13,124 bases of DNA from Geminicoccus sp035556675. Its GTDB lineage: Bacteria > Pseudomonadota > Alphaproteobacteria > Geminicoccales > Geminicoccaceae. Shown in pieces: positions 6,891-13,124 of the stretch. Position numbers and translations under genes: made by a program. Within the stretch, counting starts at the first letter, position 1. Each line of letters starts with the position of its first letter. The stretch spans positions 1 to 13,124 of the forward strand of contig NZ_DATMFZ010000180.1 in NCBI RefSeq assembly GCF_035556675.1, written 5' to 3'. The notes under the pieces are model-generated. The model was not told where the DNA came from. It saw nothing but the letters and a program-made list of their open reading frames with translations, and did not search any database.

Positions 6891-7520
6891 TCAGCCCGGG
6901 TCCGCGCTTTCGGCCGGCCACATGCCGGCGGCATCGGCGCGAGCGTAGAGCAGGTCGATGATCGCATCGATCGCCGGGTCCACGCTGCGCGGATAGTCGG
7001 TGCGGATCCGGGTCCGCTCGCGGTCGATGCCGTTCGCCTTCCACACCGCACCCTTTGCCGCGACGTTCTGCATGAAGCCCTGCAGGCGGTCGCAGGCCTT
7101 GGCGAGCCTGGCCTCCGGCGTTTCACCCGCCTCGAACTCGCGCCACAGCCCGTCCACCCGCGCGGCGAGATCATCCGGCAGGGTACCGAACAGCTGGGCC
7201 GCGGCGGCCTCCTCCCGCTCGGCCTGCCCCGCCACGCCGGCCTGATCGTAGGCATAGGTGTCGCCTGCCAGGATCTCCACGAGGTCGTGGACGGCGACCA
7301 GCGCCAGGGTCCGGCCGAGATCGACGGCGAAGCCCAGCTCCCGCTCGAGCAGGACGGCGGTGAGCGCCATGTGCCAGCAATGCTCGGCCACCGTCTCGCG
7401 CCGGCCGACACCCGGCACGATCCCCATCCGCTCCACCGTCTTCAGCCGGTCGGCGAGCAGCAGGAAATCGACGATCGCCGCGAGACGTTCGCTTCCCGCC
7501 GCGCTAGGTTCCGCCCGCAT
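6891..7520 (-). CDS. HD-domain phosphohydrolase, HDDC2/YfbR-like
   Basis: Cytosolic metal-dependent phosphohydrolase of 209 residues. The signature is complete: AEHCWHMAL (His47), VAVHDLVEILAGD (His78-Asp79, Glu82, Asp87) and the distal KACDRLQ (Asp144), which together match the HD_3/HDDC2-type proteins related to the 5'-deoxynucleotidase YfbR. Known relatives remove phosphate from deoxynucleoside monophosphates, but many family members are untested, so the substrate is inference. The ATG at 7520 has AGGAG seven bases upstream (7528-7532), a strong start. It is transcribed alone, convergent with the histidine kinase and divergent from the esterase gene with 42 bp between starts, so the two promoters must overlap. 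The C-terminus is Asp/Ala-rich (PAIDAIIDLLYARADAAGMW) and intact. Confidence 0.88.
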   Translation of the reverse strand: MRAEPSAAGSERLAAIVDFLLLADRLKTVERMGIVPGVGRRETVAEHCWHMALTAVLLERELGFAVDLGRTLALVAVHDLVEILAGDTYAYDQAGVAGQAEREEAAAAQLFGTLPDDLAARVDGLWREFEAGETPEARLAKACDRLQGFMQNVAAKGAVWKANGIDRERTRIRTDYPRSVDPAIDAIIDLLYARADAAGMWPAESADPG

Positions 7521-7562
7521 TCGCGCTCTCCTATCGTGAACCGGCGACCGGCATAGGTGCAG

Positions 7563-8351
7563 ATGGAACTCGCAAGCAACGCCCTGCCCGGCGAGGGACG
7601 GCCCCTGGTGGTGCTGCACGGCCTGCTCGGCAGCGGCCGCAACTGGCTCGGTCCGGCGCGCCGGCTGAACGAGAGCGGCCGACCGGTGGTGCTGGTCGAT
7701 CTGCGCAGCCATGGGCAGAGCCCCTGGGCCAAGCCCATGAGCTACGACGCCATGGCCGACGACGTGGCCCGGCTGATCGCCGGCCTGGGCGACGGGGCGG
7801 TCGACCTGCTCGGCCACAGCATGGGCGGCAAGGTCGCGATGAATCTGGCGCTGCGCCGGCCCGACCGGGTCGCCCGGCTGGTGCTGGTCGACATCGCCCC
7901 CATCGCCTACCGCCACCGCTCGTTCACCGACTATCTGCTGGCGATGCGCGCCCTGGACCTCGCCCAGGTGCAGCGCCGCGGCGATGCCGACCGGCTGATG
8001 GAGCCGGCCGTGCCCGACCTCGCCATGCGCTCCTTCCTCCTGCAGAACCTGGAAAGCGACGGCGGGGGCGGGTTCCGCTGGCGGGTCGACGTCGACCTGC
8101 TGCTGGCGGCCCTGCCGGACCTGATCGGCTGGACCGACCCGCCCAGTACCCCGCCATTCCCCGGGCCGACCCTCCAACTGCGCGGCGCGCTCTCGCCCTA
8201 TGTCGACGAGGCCGGCGAGGCGGCACTGCGCCGCCTGTTCCCCCGGGTCGAGATCGAGAGCCTGCCCGAGGCCGGGCACTGGCCCCATGTGGAGGCGGCA
8301 GAGCCCTTCTTCGCGGCACTCCAGGCCTTCCTGACCCGGCCCGCCACGTGA
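7563..8351 (+). CDS. Alpha/beta-hydrolase esterase, YbfF/ABHD11-like
   Basis: Cytosolic serine hydrolase of 262 residues, the usual size for the YbfF/ABHD11 group. Features: oxyanion-hole loop VVLHGLLGSGRNW (17-28), VDLRSHGQS (45-53), nucleophile elbow GHSMGGK with Ser86, the strand LVLVDIAPIAY typical of this group, and the catalytic His239 in EAGHWPHVEA. The acid residue is probably in the cap-proximal region and is not assigned. Members cleave short- to medium-chain acyl esters or thioesters; the natural substrate is unknown. The start is ATG 7563; a GTG two codons earlier (7557) is in frame, and AGGTG close upstream is the only ribosome-binding match, so the exact start is uncertain. It is followed after 19 bp by the EamA exporter gene, probably in one transcript. 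Confidence 0.9.
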   Translation: MELASNALPGEGRPLVVLHGLLGSGRNWLGPARRLNESGRPVVLVDLRSHGQSPWAKPMSYDAMADDVARLIAGLGDGAVDLLGHSMGGKVAMNLALRRPDRVARLVLVDIAPIAYRHRSFTDYLLAMRALDLAQVQRRGDADRLMEPAVPDLAMRSFLLQNLESDGGGGFRWRVDVDLLLAALPDLIGWTDPPSTPPFPGPTLQLRGALSPYVDEAGEAALRRLFPRVEIESLPEAGHWPHVEAAEPFFAALQAFLTRPAT

Positions 8352-8370
8352 CAGTGGCACGGATGGGCCG

Positions 8371-9255
8371 TTGATCCGCCAGGGCGGGCTGGTCGAGCGC
8401 ACCGCACCGGTCCTGTTCCTGCTCCTGTGGAGCGGCGGCTACATCGCCGGCCGGTTGGGCCTGGCCTATGCCACGCCGATCGCGATGGTGGCGATCCGCT
8501 TCGTGCTGGCCGCTGCGATCTTCGCCGTGATCGCGTTCGTGCTGCGCGCGCGCTGGCCGCGCGGCATCGAGCTGTTCTGGGTAGCGCTGGTCGGCCTGCT
8601 CAACCTGGGCGTCCACTTCGTCCTGGTCTACCTGGCCTTCGCCAGCGGGGTCGGGGCCGGCACCGCCGCCCTCATCAACGCGCTCCAGCCGGTCATCACG
8701 GCCTGCATCGCCATGCCGCTCCTGGACGAGCGGGTCCGGCCCTGGCAGTGGCTGGGCCTGGTGCTCGGCCTGGTGGGCGTGACGCTGGTGATCTGGAACA
8801 AGCTGGCGCTGGGCCTCGGCACGCCGGGCGGCATCGTCCTGGTCTTCGCCGCCATGCTGGCGCTGACCGGCGGCGTCCTCCTGCAGAAGCGGTTCTGCCC
8901 GAGCTTCGACCTGTGGGCGGGCGGCACCGTCCAGTATCTGGCGGCCGCCGCATTCAGCGTCGCGGCCGCCTTCCTCGCCGAGACGCCGAGCGTGACGCTG
9001 GCGCCAGGCTTCCTGGGCGTGATGGCCTATCTGGTGCTCGCCAACTCCATCGTGGCGGTGACCCTCCTCAACCTGATGATCCACCGGGGCGAGGCGGCAC
9101 GGGTGACCAGCCTGCTCTATCTGGTGCCGGGCCTGGCGGCCTTGCTCGCCTGGCTGATCCTGGGCGAGACCTTCTCGCTCCTGGCGATGCTGGGCCTGGT
9201 CGCCGCCGGAGCCGGGGTCTGGCTGGTCCTGGCCGGCGGCAGTCGCCGGGCCTGA
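8371..9255 (+). CDS. EamA/DMT-family exporter
   Basis: Inner-membrane drug/metabolite transporter of 294 residues. About ten hydrophobic helices in two homologous halves are visible: the first opens VLFLLLWSGGYIAGRLGL and ends with LGLVLGLVGVTLVIWNKLAL, the second opens IVLVFAAMLALTGGVLLQKR and ends GLVAAGAGVWLVLAGG. Typical EamA motifs include ALINALQPVITACIAMPLLDE in the first half and SLLYLVPGLAALLAWLILGE in the second. Members export amino acids, nucleosides, metabolites or small toxic compounds; the substrate here is unknown. The start is a TTG at 8371 because no ATG or GTG is available ahead of the first helix, and GGATGG lies a few bases upstream. Its 19-bp gap to the esterase gene suggests cotranscription. 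The family call is secure, the start less so. Confidence 0.9.
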   Translation: MIRQGGLVERTAPVLFLLLWSGGYIAGRLGLAYATPIAMVAIRFVLAAAIFAVIAFVLRARWPRGIELFWVALVGLLNLGVHFVLVYLAFASGVGAGTAALINALQPVITACIAMPLLDERVRPWQWLGLVLGLVGVTLVIWNKLALGLGTPGGIVLVFAAMLALTGGVLLQKRFCPSFDLWAGGTVQYLAAAAFSVAAAFLAETPSVTLAPGFLGVMAYLVLANSIVAVTLLNLMIHRGEAARVTSLLYLVPGLAALLAWLILGETFSLLAMLGLVAAGAGVWLVLAGGSRRA

Positions 9256-9357
9256 GCCAGCGGTCACGTCCCGTCTGCGGGTCACATCGATGGTGCCGGA
9301 CCGGATTCCTGGTACAGTCCTCCCCCGATCCTGACCCGGTCCCCTGGGAAGAATTGC
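9256..9357 (+). promoter_or_regulatory. Leader region of the cyclase gene
   Basis: This 102-bp gap has a 7-bp inverted repeat, GGACCGG (9298-9304) and CCGGTCC (9336-9342), and a GGTCAC direct repeat (9261-9266 and 9280-9285). GGGAAG is the ribosome binding site, six bases before the ATG. A TACAGT box (9313-9318) could be a -10 without a convincing -35. The gap makes a separate promoter likely, but none is clear. Confidence 0.3.
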
Positions 9358-11127
9358 ATGGCCGGTCCAGAAGCGACACGCCGCCTCGCCGCGATCCTCG
9401 CGGCTGACGTCGCCGGTTACACGCGGCTGATGGAGCAGAACGAGCGGCAGACGCTTGCGCGCACCCTCGCCTGCCAGTCCGAGCTGGTCGAGCCGCTGCT
9501 GACCAGCCGGCACGGCCGGCTGGTCAAGCGGATGGGCGACGGGCTGCTGGCCGAGTTCGGCAGCGTCGTCGACGCGGTCGACTGTGCCGTGCGCATCCAG
9601 CAGGCCATGCGCGCGCGTGCCGCCGACGATCCTGCCGAGGACCGGATCCGCCTGCGGATCGGCATCAATCTCGGCGACATCATCGGTGCCGCGGACGGCG
9701 ACATCTATGGCGACGGGGTCAACCTCGCGGCGCGGCTGCAGGAACTGGCCCCGCCGGACGGCATCGCGATCTCGGGAACCGCCTTCGACCACCTGCCGGG
9801 CAAGCTGGACTGCACGATCACTCCGATCGGGGAGCACCGCCTCAAGAACATCGCGCGCCCGGTGCGGGTCTATCGGGTCGATCCCGCCGATGGCCGGCCC
9901 CCGCCGGCACTGCCCTCGCCCGGGCCAAGCGTGGTGGCCCCCTCGGTTGCGGTCCTGCCATTCGTCAATCTGAGCGGCGATCCGGCAGAGACCTATCTGA
10001 GCGACGGCATCACCGAGGACATCATCACCGAGCTCGCCCGGTTCCGGCCGCTGGCGGTCGCCGCCCGGACCTCCTCGTTCCGCTTCCGCGACACCGACCT
10101 GCCGATCCACGAGCTCGGCCGGCTGCTGGGTGCCCGGTTCATCGTGGAAGGCAGCGTGCGGCGCCACGGCACGCGGATCAGGATCACCGCCCAGCTGATC
10201 GAGGTGGCGACCGGCTGGCATCTCTGGTCGGAGCGCTTCGACCGGGATGTCGAGAAGCTGTTCGAGATGCAGGACCAGGTCGTGCGCAGCATCGCCTACA
10301 CGGTGGCGACGCGACTTTCCCGGGAGATCCGCGAAATGGCGGGGCGCCGGCCGCCGGAGGACTGGGGCGCCTATGACTGCTTCCTGCGCGGCAACCAGCT
10401 CATGGACGGCACGCGGGAGGAGCGGGTGGAGGCTGCCGCCCTGTTCCAGCGCGCCCGGAGCCTCGACCCGCGGTTCGCCCGCGCCCATAACGGGCTGGCC
10501 TGGACCTGCCTGCTCGACGGCGTGGCGCCCAGGCCCCGCCCGGCGGGCCATGCCCTGCTGGACGAGGCGCTGGGCCATGCCGAGCGGGCCCTGGCCCTCG
10601 ATCCCAACGACGCGCGGGTCCATTCCGCGCTCGCCAGCATCTGCCTGTTCCGGCGCAGCTATGACCGTGCGTGCGCCCATGACGACCAGGCTGTTGCCTT
10701 GAACCCGAACGACTCGACCGTCCTGATCGGCGCCGCCTGGATGCGGGCATGCCTGGGTGAGAACGAGCTGGCGGTGACGCTCATGGGCGAGGCCATGCGC
10801 ACGGAGGCCTGGTACTGGTACCCTGCCCGGATCGACTTCCTGGGGCACCGCTACCCTGCCGCCCTCGCCCGCCTGGATGCCGGGAGCAATGCCGGCCCGC
10901 GATGCTCGGCCTGGCGGACCGCGATGCTGGCGAGGCTGGGCCGGCTGGCCGAGGCACGGGACGAGGCCGCCTCCTTCGTCACCCAGGCAGCCGCGCAATG
11001 GTGTGGCGAGGAAGTGCCGGATGCCGGGGAATGCTGCCGCTGGCTGCTCGACACCACCCCGCTGCGCCGTGCGGAGGACCAGGCACATTTTCACGGGAGC
11101 TTGCGGCTGGCGGGACTGCCGGTCTAG
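9358..11127 (+). CDS. Class III adenylate cyclase with TolB-like and TPR regions
   Basis: Predicted soluble cyclase of 589 residues making cyclic AMP from ATP. The N-terminal catalytic domain (about 8-175) has both metal aspartates (AADVAGYTRLM, Asp17; KRMGDGLLAEF, Asp61), the base-reading Lys57 and Asp115 (GDIYGDGVNLAARLQ), and the transition-state Asn122 and Arg126, so it looks active; the Lys/Asp pair predicts ATP rather than GTP. A Pro-rich linker leads to a TolB-N/FlgO-like segment, PSVAVLPFVNLSGDPAETYL (about 194-310), then TPR-like helices (about 330-540) such as AALFQRARSLDPRFARAHNG and HAERALALDPNDARVHSALA. This architecture is common in rhizobial and other alphaproteobacterial cyclases, where the C-terminal part is thought to sense or bind partners. 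The ATG at 9358 follows GGGAAG. A cyclic-nucleotide-binding protein gene lies 118 bp downstream on the same strand. Confidence 0.93.
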   Translation: MAGPEATRRLAAILAADVAGYTRLMEQNERQTLARTLACQSELVEPLLTSRHGRLVKRMGDGLLAEFGSVVDAVDCAVRIQQAMRARAADDPAEDRIRLRIGINLGDIIGAADGDIYGDGVNLAARLQELAPPDGIAISGTAFDHLPGKLDCTITPIGEHRLKNIARPVRVYRVDPADGRPPPALPSPGPSVVAPSVAVLPFVNLSGDPAETYLSDGITEDIITELARFRPLAVAARTSSFRFRDTDLPIHELGRLLGARFIVEGSVRRHGTRIRITAQLIEVATGWHLWSERFDRDVEKLFEMQDQVVRSIAYTVATRLSREIREMAGRRPPEDWGAYDCFLRGNQLMDGTREERVEAAALFQRARSLDPRFARAHNGLAWTCLLDGVAPRPRPAGHALLDEALGHAERALALDPNDARVHSALASICLFRRSYDRACAHDDQAVALNPNDSTVLIGAAWMRACLGENELAVTLMGEAMRTEAWYWYPARIDFLGHRYPAALARLDAGSNAGPRCSAWRTAMLARLGRLAEARDEAASFVTQAAAQWCGEEVPDAGECCRWLLDTTPLRRAEDQAHFHGSLRLAGLPV

Positions 11128-11137
11128 GAGCGGTCCG

Positions 11138-11192
11138 CTCAGACGGAGCCGGCCCCTTGCTGGCGGCTACAGTTCAGCTACGCTCGTCTGAG
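11138..11192 (+). promoter_or_regulatory. Candidate promoter bracketed by an inverted repeat
   Basis: TTGCTG (11157-11162) and TACGCT (11179-11184), 16 bp apart, form a weak sigma-70-like pair in front of the CNB gene. They lie between CTCAGACG (11138-11145) and its exact complement CGTCTGAG (11185-11192). Two direct GCTAC copies (11166-11170 and 11177-11181), 11 bp apart, sit in the spacer. A separate 13-base palindrome, GAGCGGTCCGCTC (11128-11140), directly follows the cyclase stop and may be part of its 3' end. Confidence 0.35.
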
Positions 11193-11245
11193 ATGGGGGC
11201 CAAGTCGGCAGGTCGATCCCCCAGGATATTAGGAGGCTCGTGAAC

Positions 11246-11746
11246 ATGGAACTGCTGCTGGACACCGGCTCGCTGCGCGAACGCATCGAGACCCTGCCGC
11301 TCGAAAGCTTCGCCGAGGGTGCGCCGATACTCAAGGCGGGCACCAGCACGGGCAAGCTGTTCATCCTGGTTTCCGGCACGGCCCAGGTCACCAAGCAGGA
11401 CGTCGAGATCTGCCAGCTGGCCGAGCCCGGTACGGTGCTGGGCGAGATCTCGGCGCTGCTCGGTCAACCGCACACCGCCGACGTCACGGCGGTCACCGCC
11501 TGCAGTTTCCGCGTCGCCGATGCCGCCGGGTTCCTGCGCTGCGACCCGGTGGCGGCCCTGTTCGTGGCGACGGTCATGGCCAGGCGGCTCGCCACGGCGA
11601 ACGAGGCGATGGTCGAACTGCGTCACGGGCTGTCCGGGGAGAAGCCGCGCGGCGTCATCGGCCGGGCGCTGGACCGGCTGGGCAAGGCGCTGGCGCCGGA
11701 CGTCGACCCGGAGCTGGCCCGCTACATGTATGCCGGCTGGATGTAG
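11246..11746 (+). CDS. Stand-alone cyclic-nucleotide-binding-domain protein
   Basis: Soluble protein of 166 residues made of one CNB (cNMP-binding) domain, about residues 8-125, plus a short helical tail ending in Tyr-Met-Tyr-Ala-Gly-Trp-Met. Beta-strands read LKAGTSTGKLFILVSGTAQV, and the phosphate-binding cassette is GTVLGEISALLGQPHTADV. Glu67, which normally contacts the ribose, is kept, but His76 replaces the Arg that holds the cyclic phosphate in cAMP receptors, so cAMP binding may be weak or altered. There is no helix-turn-helix, kinase or channel domain, so it is not a CRP-type regulator; it would act by binding a partner. The ATG at 11246 is preferred over an in-frame GTG at 11240 because AGGAGG (11231-11236) is nine bases before it. 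Its place after an adenylate cyclase gene suggests a local signalling pair (inference). Confidence 0.88.
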   Translation: MELLLDTGSLRERIETLPLESFAEGAPILKAGTSTGKLFILVSGTAQVTKQDVEICQLAEPGTVLGEISALLGQPHTADVTAVTACSFRVADAAGFLRCDPVAALFVATVMARRLATANEAMVELRHGLSGEKPRGVIGRALDRLGKALAPDVDPELARYMYAGWM

Positions 11747-11920
11747 GAGACGTTGCCGGGCCCTGCCCGGCGTTGTGAGGATCGGCTTCCCGGCTCGAGC
11801 AGCCTGGAAGCCCTGTTCCAGGATGAAGCGGAGGTCGCCGACGGGATGTGTCCGGCGGCCGCCCCCGATACCGCCCGGCGCATGATCCGGGCGGTCCTCC
11901 CCGGCATGGCGGCAGGATGA
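11747..11920 (+). other. In-frame open stretch after the CNB stop codon
   Basis: In the same frame as the CNB gene, translation past the TAG at 11744-11746 stays open for 57 codons to the TGA at 11918-11920. The end of the stretch looks protein-like (SLEALFQDEAEVADGM, TARRMIRAVLPGMAAG). No ATG with a ribosome binding site starts it; a TTG at 11753 is only three bases after AGGAG. It may be a decayed C-terminal extension of the CNB gene, a tiny gene, or chance openness of GC-rich DNA. Confidence 0.25.
11755..11771 (+). terminator. Hairpin after the CNB gene
   Basis: GCCGGGC and GCCCGGC form a perfect 7-bp stem with a three-base loop, starting 8 bases after the CNB stop. No U-tract follows, so it may be a Rho-dependent or processing-type 3' end, not a classical intrinsic terminator. 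Confidence 0.45.
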
Positions 11921-12168
11921 TAGACCTGATGCCTGCCCGATTCCCTGCTGCTTTGGCCGGTAGCCCGCGCACGGACGCTGCACGTGTGCCCGCTCTCTCC
12001 AGGCGCGGCATTCTCCAAATACTTGTTCATCTTGAACGCGTCTAACAGGCGCGGGACGGCGCGAATCGCGAAACCCTTCGCTGTCGTTCCACAGAACCGG
12101 CTAATTCATCTACCTGGATATTAGAAAAATCTCTTCCGGGTAGCATTTACGCTTCATTCGTCCACGTT

Positions 12169-12207
12169 GAAAGTTCAAGATTAAATTCCAGCAATATGGG
12201 AACTTTC
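12169..12207. repeat. 8-bp inverted repeat with 23-base spacer
   Basis: GAAAGTTC (12169-12176) is the exact complement of GAACTTTC (12200-12207). The left arm also lies within TTGAAAGTTCAA (12167-12178), itself nearly palindromic. It could be an operator pair or a hairpin in AT-rich DNA; the function is unknown. Confidence 0.6.
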
Positions 12208-12273
12208 TCTGGTGGTTTCCGGAACGAGCCGTATAACTACGGGTAATTCGGCGTTCTTAAGGGGGTCACAGCT

Positions 12274-12316
12274 GATAATCATGGCGTTATCCATGCATAT
12301 GGATGAACCCATGATT
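12274..12316 (+). promoter_or_regulatory. -10-like box overlapping a 40-bp nested dyad
   Basis: Outer arms AATCATGG (12277-12284) and CCATGATT (12309-12316) and inner arms ATCCAT (12289-12294) and ATGGAT (12299-12304) share the same centre between 12296 and 12297, with four-base spacers between outer and inner arms and a four-base loop. GATAAT (12274-12279), five of six matches to a -10 box, overlaps the left outer arm, about 105 bp before the exported-protein ATG. No good -35 is seen. This suits an operator at the transcription start or a strong 5' hairpin in the mRNA. Confidence 0.5.
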
Positions 12317-12380
12317 CCGACATCAGTTCAGACGACAAACACAGCGCCGATTAGTTCCCCAGCCATCGATTGAGGTGTCC

Positions 12381-13124
12381 ATGGTTCGCGTCCGAGGCGC
12401 GGCAATGCTTGCCGCGACTGTGCTGGCTTGCGCCCTGCTTTCTGCCACCCCGGCCCCGGCCGCGGTCGATCTGGGCACTGTCCCGATCGCCAATACTGGC
12501 TGGCGTTACAACCTGGTGTTGATACGCGCCGCTGGCCAGACCAATACTTTCAAGGCCGAGCAGTACCTGTCCTACCTGGAACAGTACAAGCTCACTGATG
12601 AGTGGGTGGTGGCCTATGCCGCCGCCGTCTCCGCGATCTACGGCACGCCGCTCGCCACCGGCCCGACGCCCAACCCGCTGCCCAGCGACCCCTCGATCGA
12701 CCCGATCCTGGGCAACACGCCGATCGAGAAGTCCGGCTGGCGCTACCGCCTCACCGAACTCAAGGAACAAGGCAAGTACTCGGCCGCCAAGCAGGCCGAA
12801 TACGAGTTGTACCGGGACAAGAACAAGGTCACCGATGCCTATGTCGACGCCTATGCCAAGGCGGTGGCGGCGAAGTTCCCCGAGGATGCGGTGACCGCAC
12901 CGCCGCCCAAGGCCAAGAAGCCCTATTTCAAGTTCTATCGCGGCTTCCGCTACACCGGCATGCCGTCCTCGTTCGCCAATTGCGGCATCAGCGAGTTCAT
13001 GCGGATCCTCTACGTGGAGGAGCTGTTCGGCAGCGGCTCCCGTGACGTGCCCAACACGGCGCACCTGCAGAACAAGGTCATCCCCACCCTGCTCAAGGAA
13101 GACAAGCAGTACGTGGTGATCGAC
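12381..13124 (+). CDS. Exported repeat-containing protein of unknown family, 5' part
   Basis: The first 248 codons of a gene that runs off the right edge without a stop. The ATG at 12381 follows GAGG with five bases between. Residues 1-28 are a Sec signal peptide (MVRVRGAAMLAATVLACALL, then SATPAPAA). Two copies of a motif follow, residues 31-87 and 110-166, aligned without gaps at a 79-residue period; I count 23 identities over 57 positions, including LGxxPI, GWRY, K, Y, Y, TD and AYAxAV. Between them is a Pro-rich linker (TGPTPNPLPSDPSIDPILGN), and after the second a Lys/Pro linker (APPPKAKKPYF). A new segment, FYRGFRYTGMPSSFANCGIS, begins near residue 183 and ends YVVID at the edge, possibly the first strands of an enzyme domain. 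I do not recognise the family. Location should be periplasm or outside the cell. Confidence 0.85.
   Translation, partial: MVRVRGAAMLAATVLACALLSATPAPAAVDLGTVPIANTGWRYNLVLIRAAGQTNTFKAEQYLSYLEQYKLTDEWVVAYAAAVSAIYGTPLATGPTPNPLPSDPSIDPILGNTPIEKSGWRYRLTELKEQGKYSAAKQAEYELYRDKNKVTDAYVDAYAKAVAAKFPEDAVTAPPPKAKKPYFKFYRGFRYTGMPSSFANCGISEFMRILYVEELFGSGSRDVPNTAHLQNKVIPTLLKEDKQYVVID

Larger units (their letters stand above)
11772..12380. other. Long intergenic region, partly AT-rich
   Basis: The first 150 bases keep the high GC and include the in-frame stretch after the CNB gene. From about 12010 to 12360 the DNA is clearly richer in A and T and has no plausible gene on either strand. It holds several inverted repeats: GTTCA/TGAAC (12025-12037), GAAAGTTC/GAACTTTC (12169-12207), a TTCCGGAA palindrome (12217-12224) and the nested dyad at 12277-12316. 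It probably carries the promoter and control sites of the exported-protein gene at 12381. No tRNA or riboswitch fold was recognised. Confidence 0.6.

Noticed and set aside
9298..9342. GGACCGG/CCGGTCC inverted repeat before the cyclase gene
   Set aside because: Seven GC-only pairs with a 31-base spacer are expected fairly often in DNA of this composition; noted within the leader feature only.
7924..11094. A very long minus-strand open frame opposite the esterase, EamA and cyclase genes
   Set aside because: It reads antisense through three genes with clear family motifs. Its product is low-complexity and rich in Gln, Gly, Arg and His, typical of the antisense frame of GC-rich genes.
12351..13064. 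Minus-strand open frame of 237 codons at the right end
   Set aside because: The plus-strand frame has a signal peptide, a ribosome binding site and an internal repeat. The minus-strand product is repetitive Gly/Arg/Val and has no initiation support.

Overview
The window is GC-rich DNA with strong G/C third-position bias, mostly clean AGGA/GGAG-type ribosome binding sites, and protein families common in Alphaproteobacteria: a Tat-dependent sugar-type binding protein, a PAS/HisKA kinase with an HDFNN box, and a class III cyclase with TolB-like and TPR regions. A member of the Rhodospirillales/Geminicoccales-type lineages is a reasonable guess, but I cannot prove the taxon from sequence alone.

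Layout. (1) 1-1080, minus strand: the 5' end of an exported amidohydrolase, then a low-coding stretch with a small uncertain ORF that contains a perfect 19-bp inverted repeat, then a start-less remnant of a SAM-domain protein. (2) 1112-4928, minus strand: an ABC importer operon in the order binding protein, MalF/UgpA-type permease, MalG/UgpE-type permease. A hairpin with a U-tract lies between the binding protein and the first permease and probably sets a high ratio of binding protein to permease. No ABC ATPase gene is present. (3) 5150-6769, plus strand: an orphan double-PAS histidine kinase, divergent from the importer. (4) 6891-9255: an HD-domain phosphohydrolase (minus), divergent by 42 bp from a two-gene plus-strand unit of a YbfF/ABHD11-like esterase and an EamA exporter. 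(5) 9358-11746, plus strand: a class III adenylate cyclase fused to TolB-like and TPR regions, followed by a stand-alone cyclic-nucleotide-binding-domain protein, a plausible signal maker and reader pair. (6) 11747-12380: a 634-bp intergenic region, partly AT-rich, with several inverted repeats including a 40-bp nested dyad that overlaps a -10-like box. (7) 12381 to the end: the N-terminal 248 residues of an exported protein of unrecognised family with two ungapped copies of a roughly 55-residue motif.

How the parts work together. The importer would bind a carbohydrate or polyol in the periplasm and needs an ATPase encoded elsewhere. The divergent kinase might sense related conditions, but no response regulator is nearby. 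The cyclase and the CNB protein may form a local second-messenger module; the CNB protein has His where the phosphate-contacting Arg is usual, so its ligand is open. The most distinctive unexplained items are the repeat-bearing secreted protein and its dyad-rich upstream region, the perfect 19-bp hairpin near the left end, and the variant CNB protein beside the cyclase. I saw no tRNA, rRNA, CRISPR array or transposase gene.
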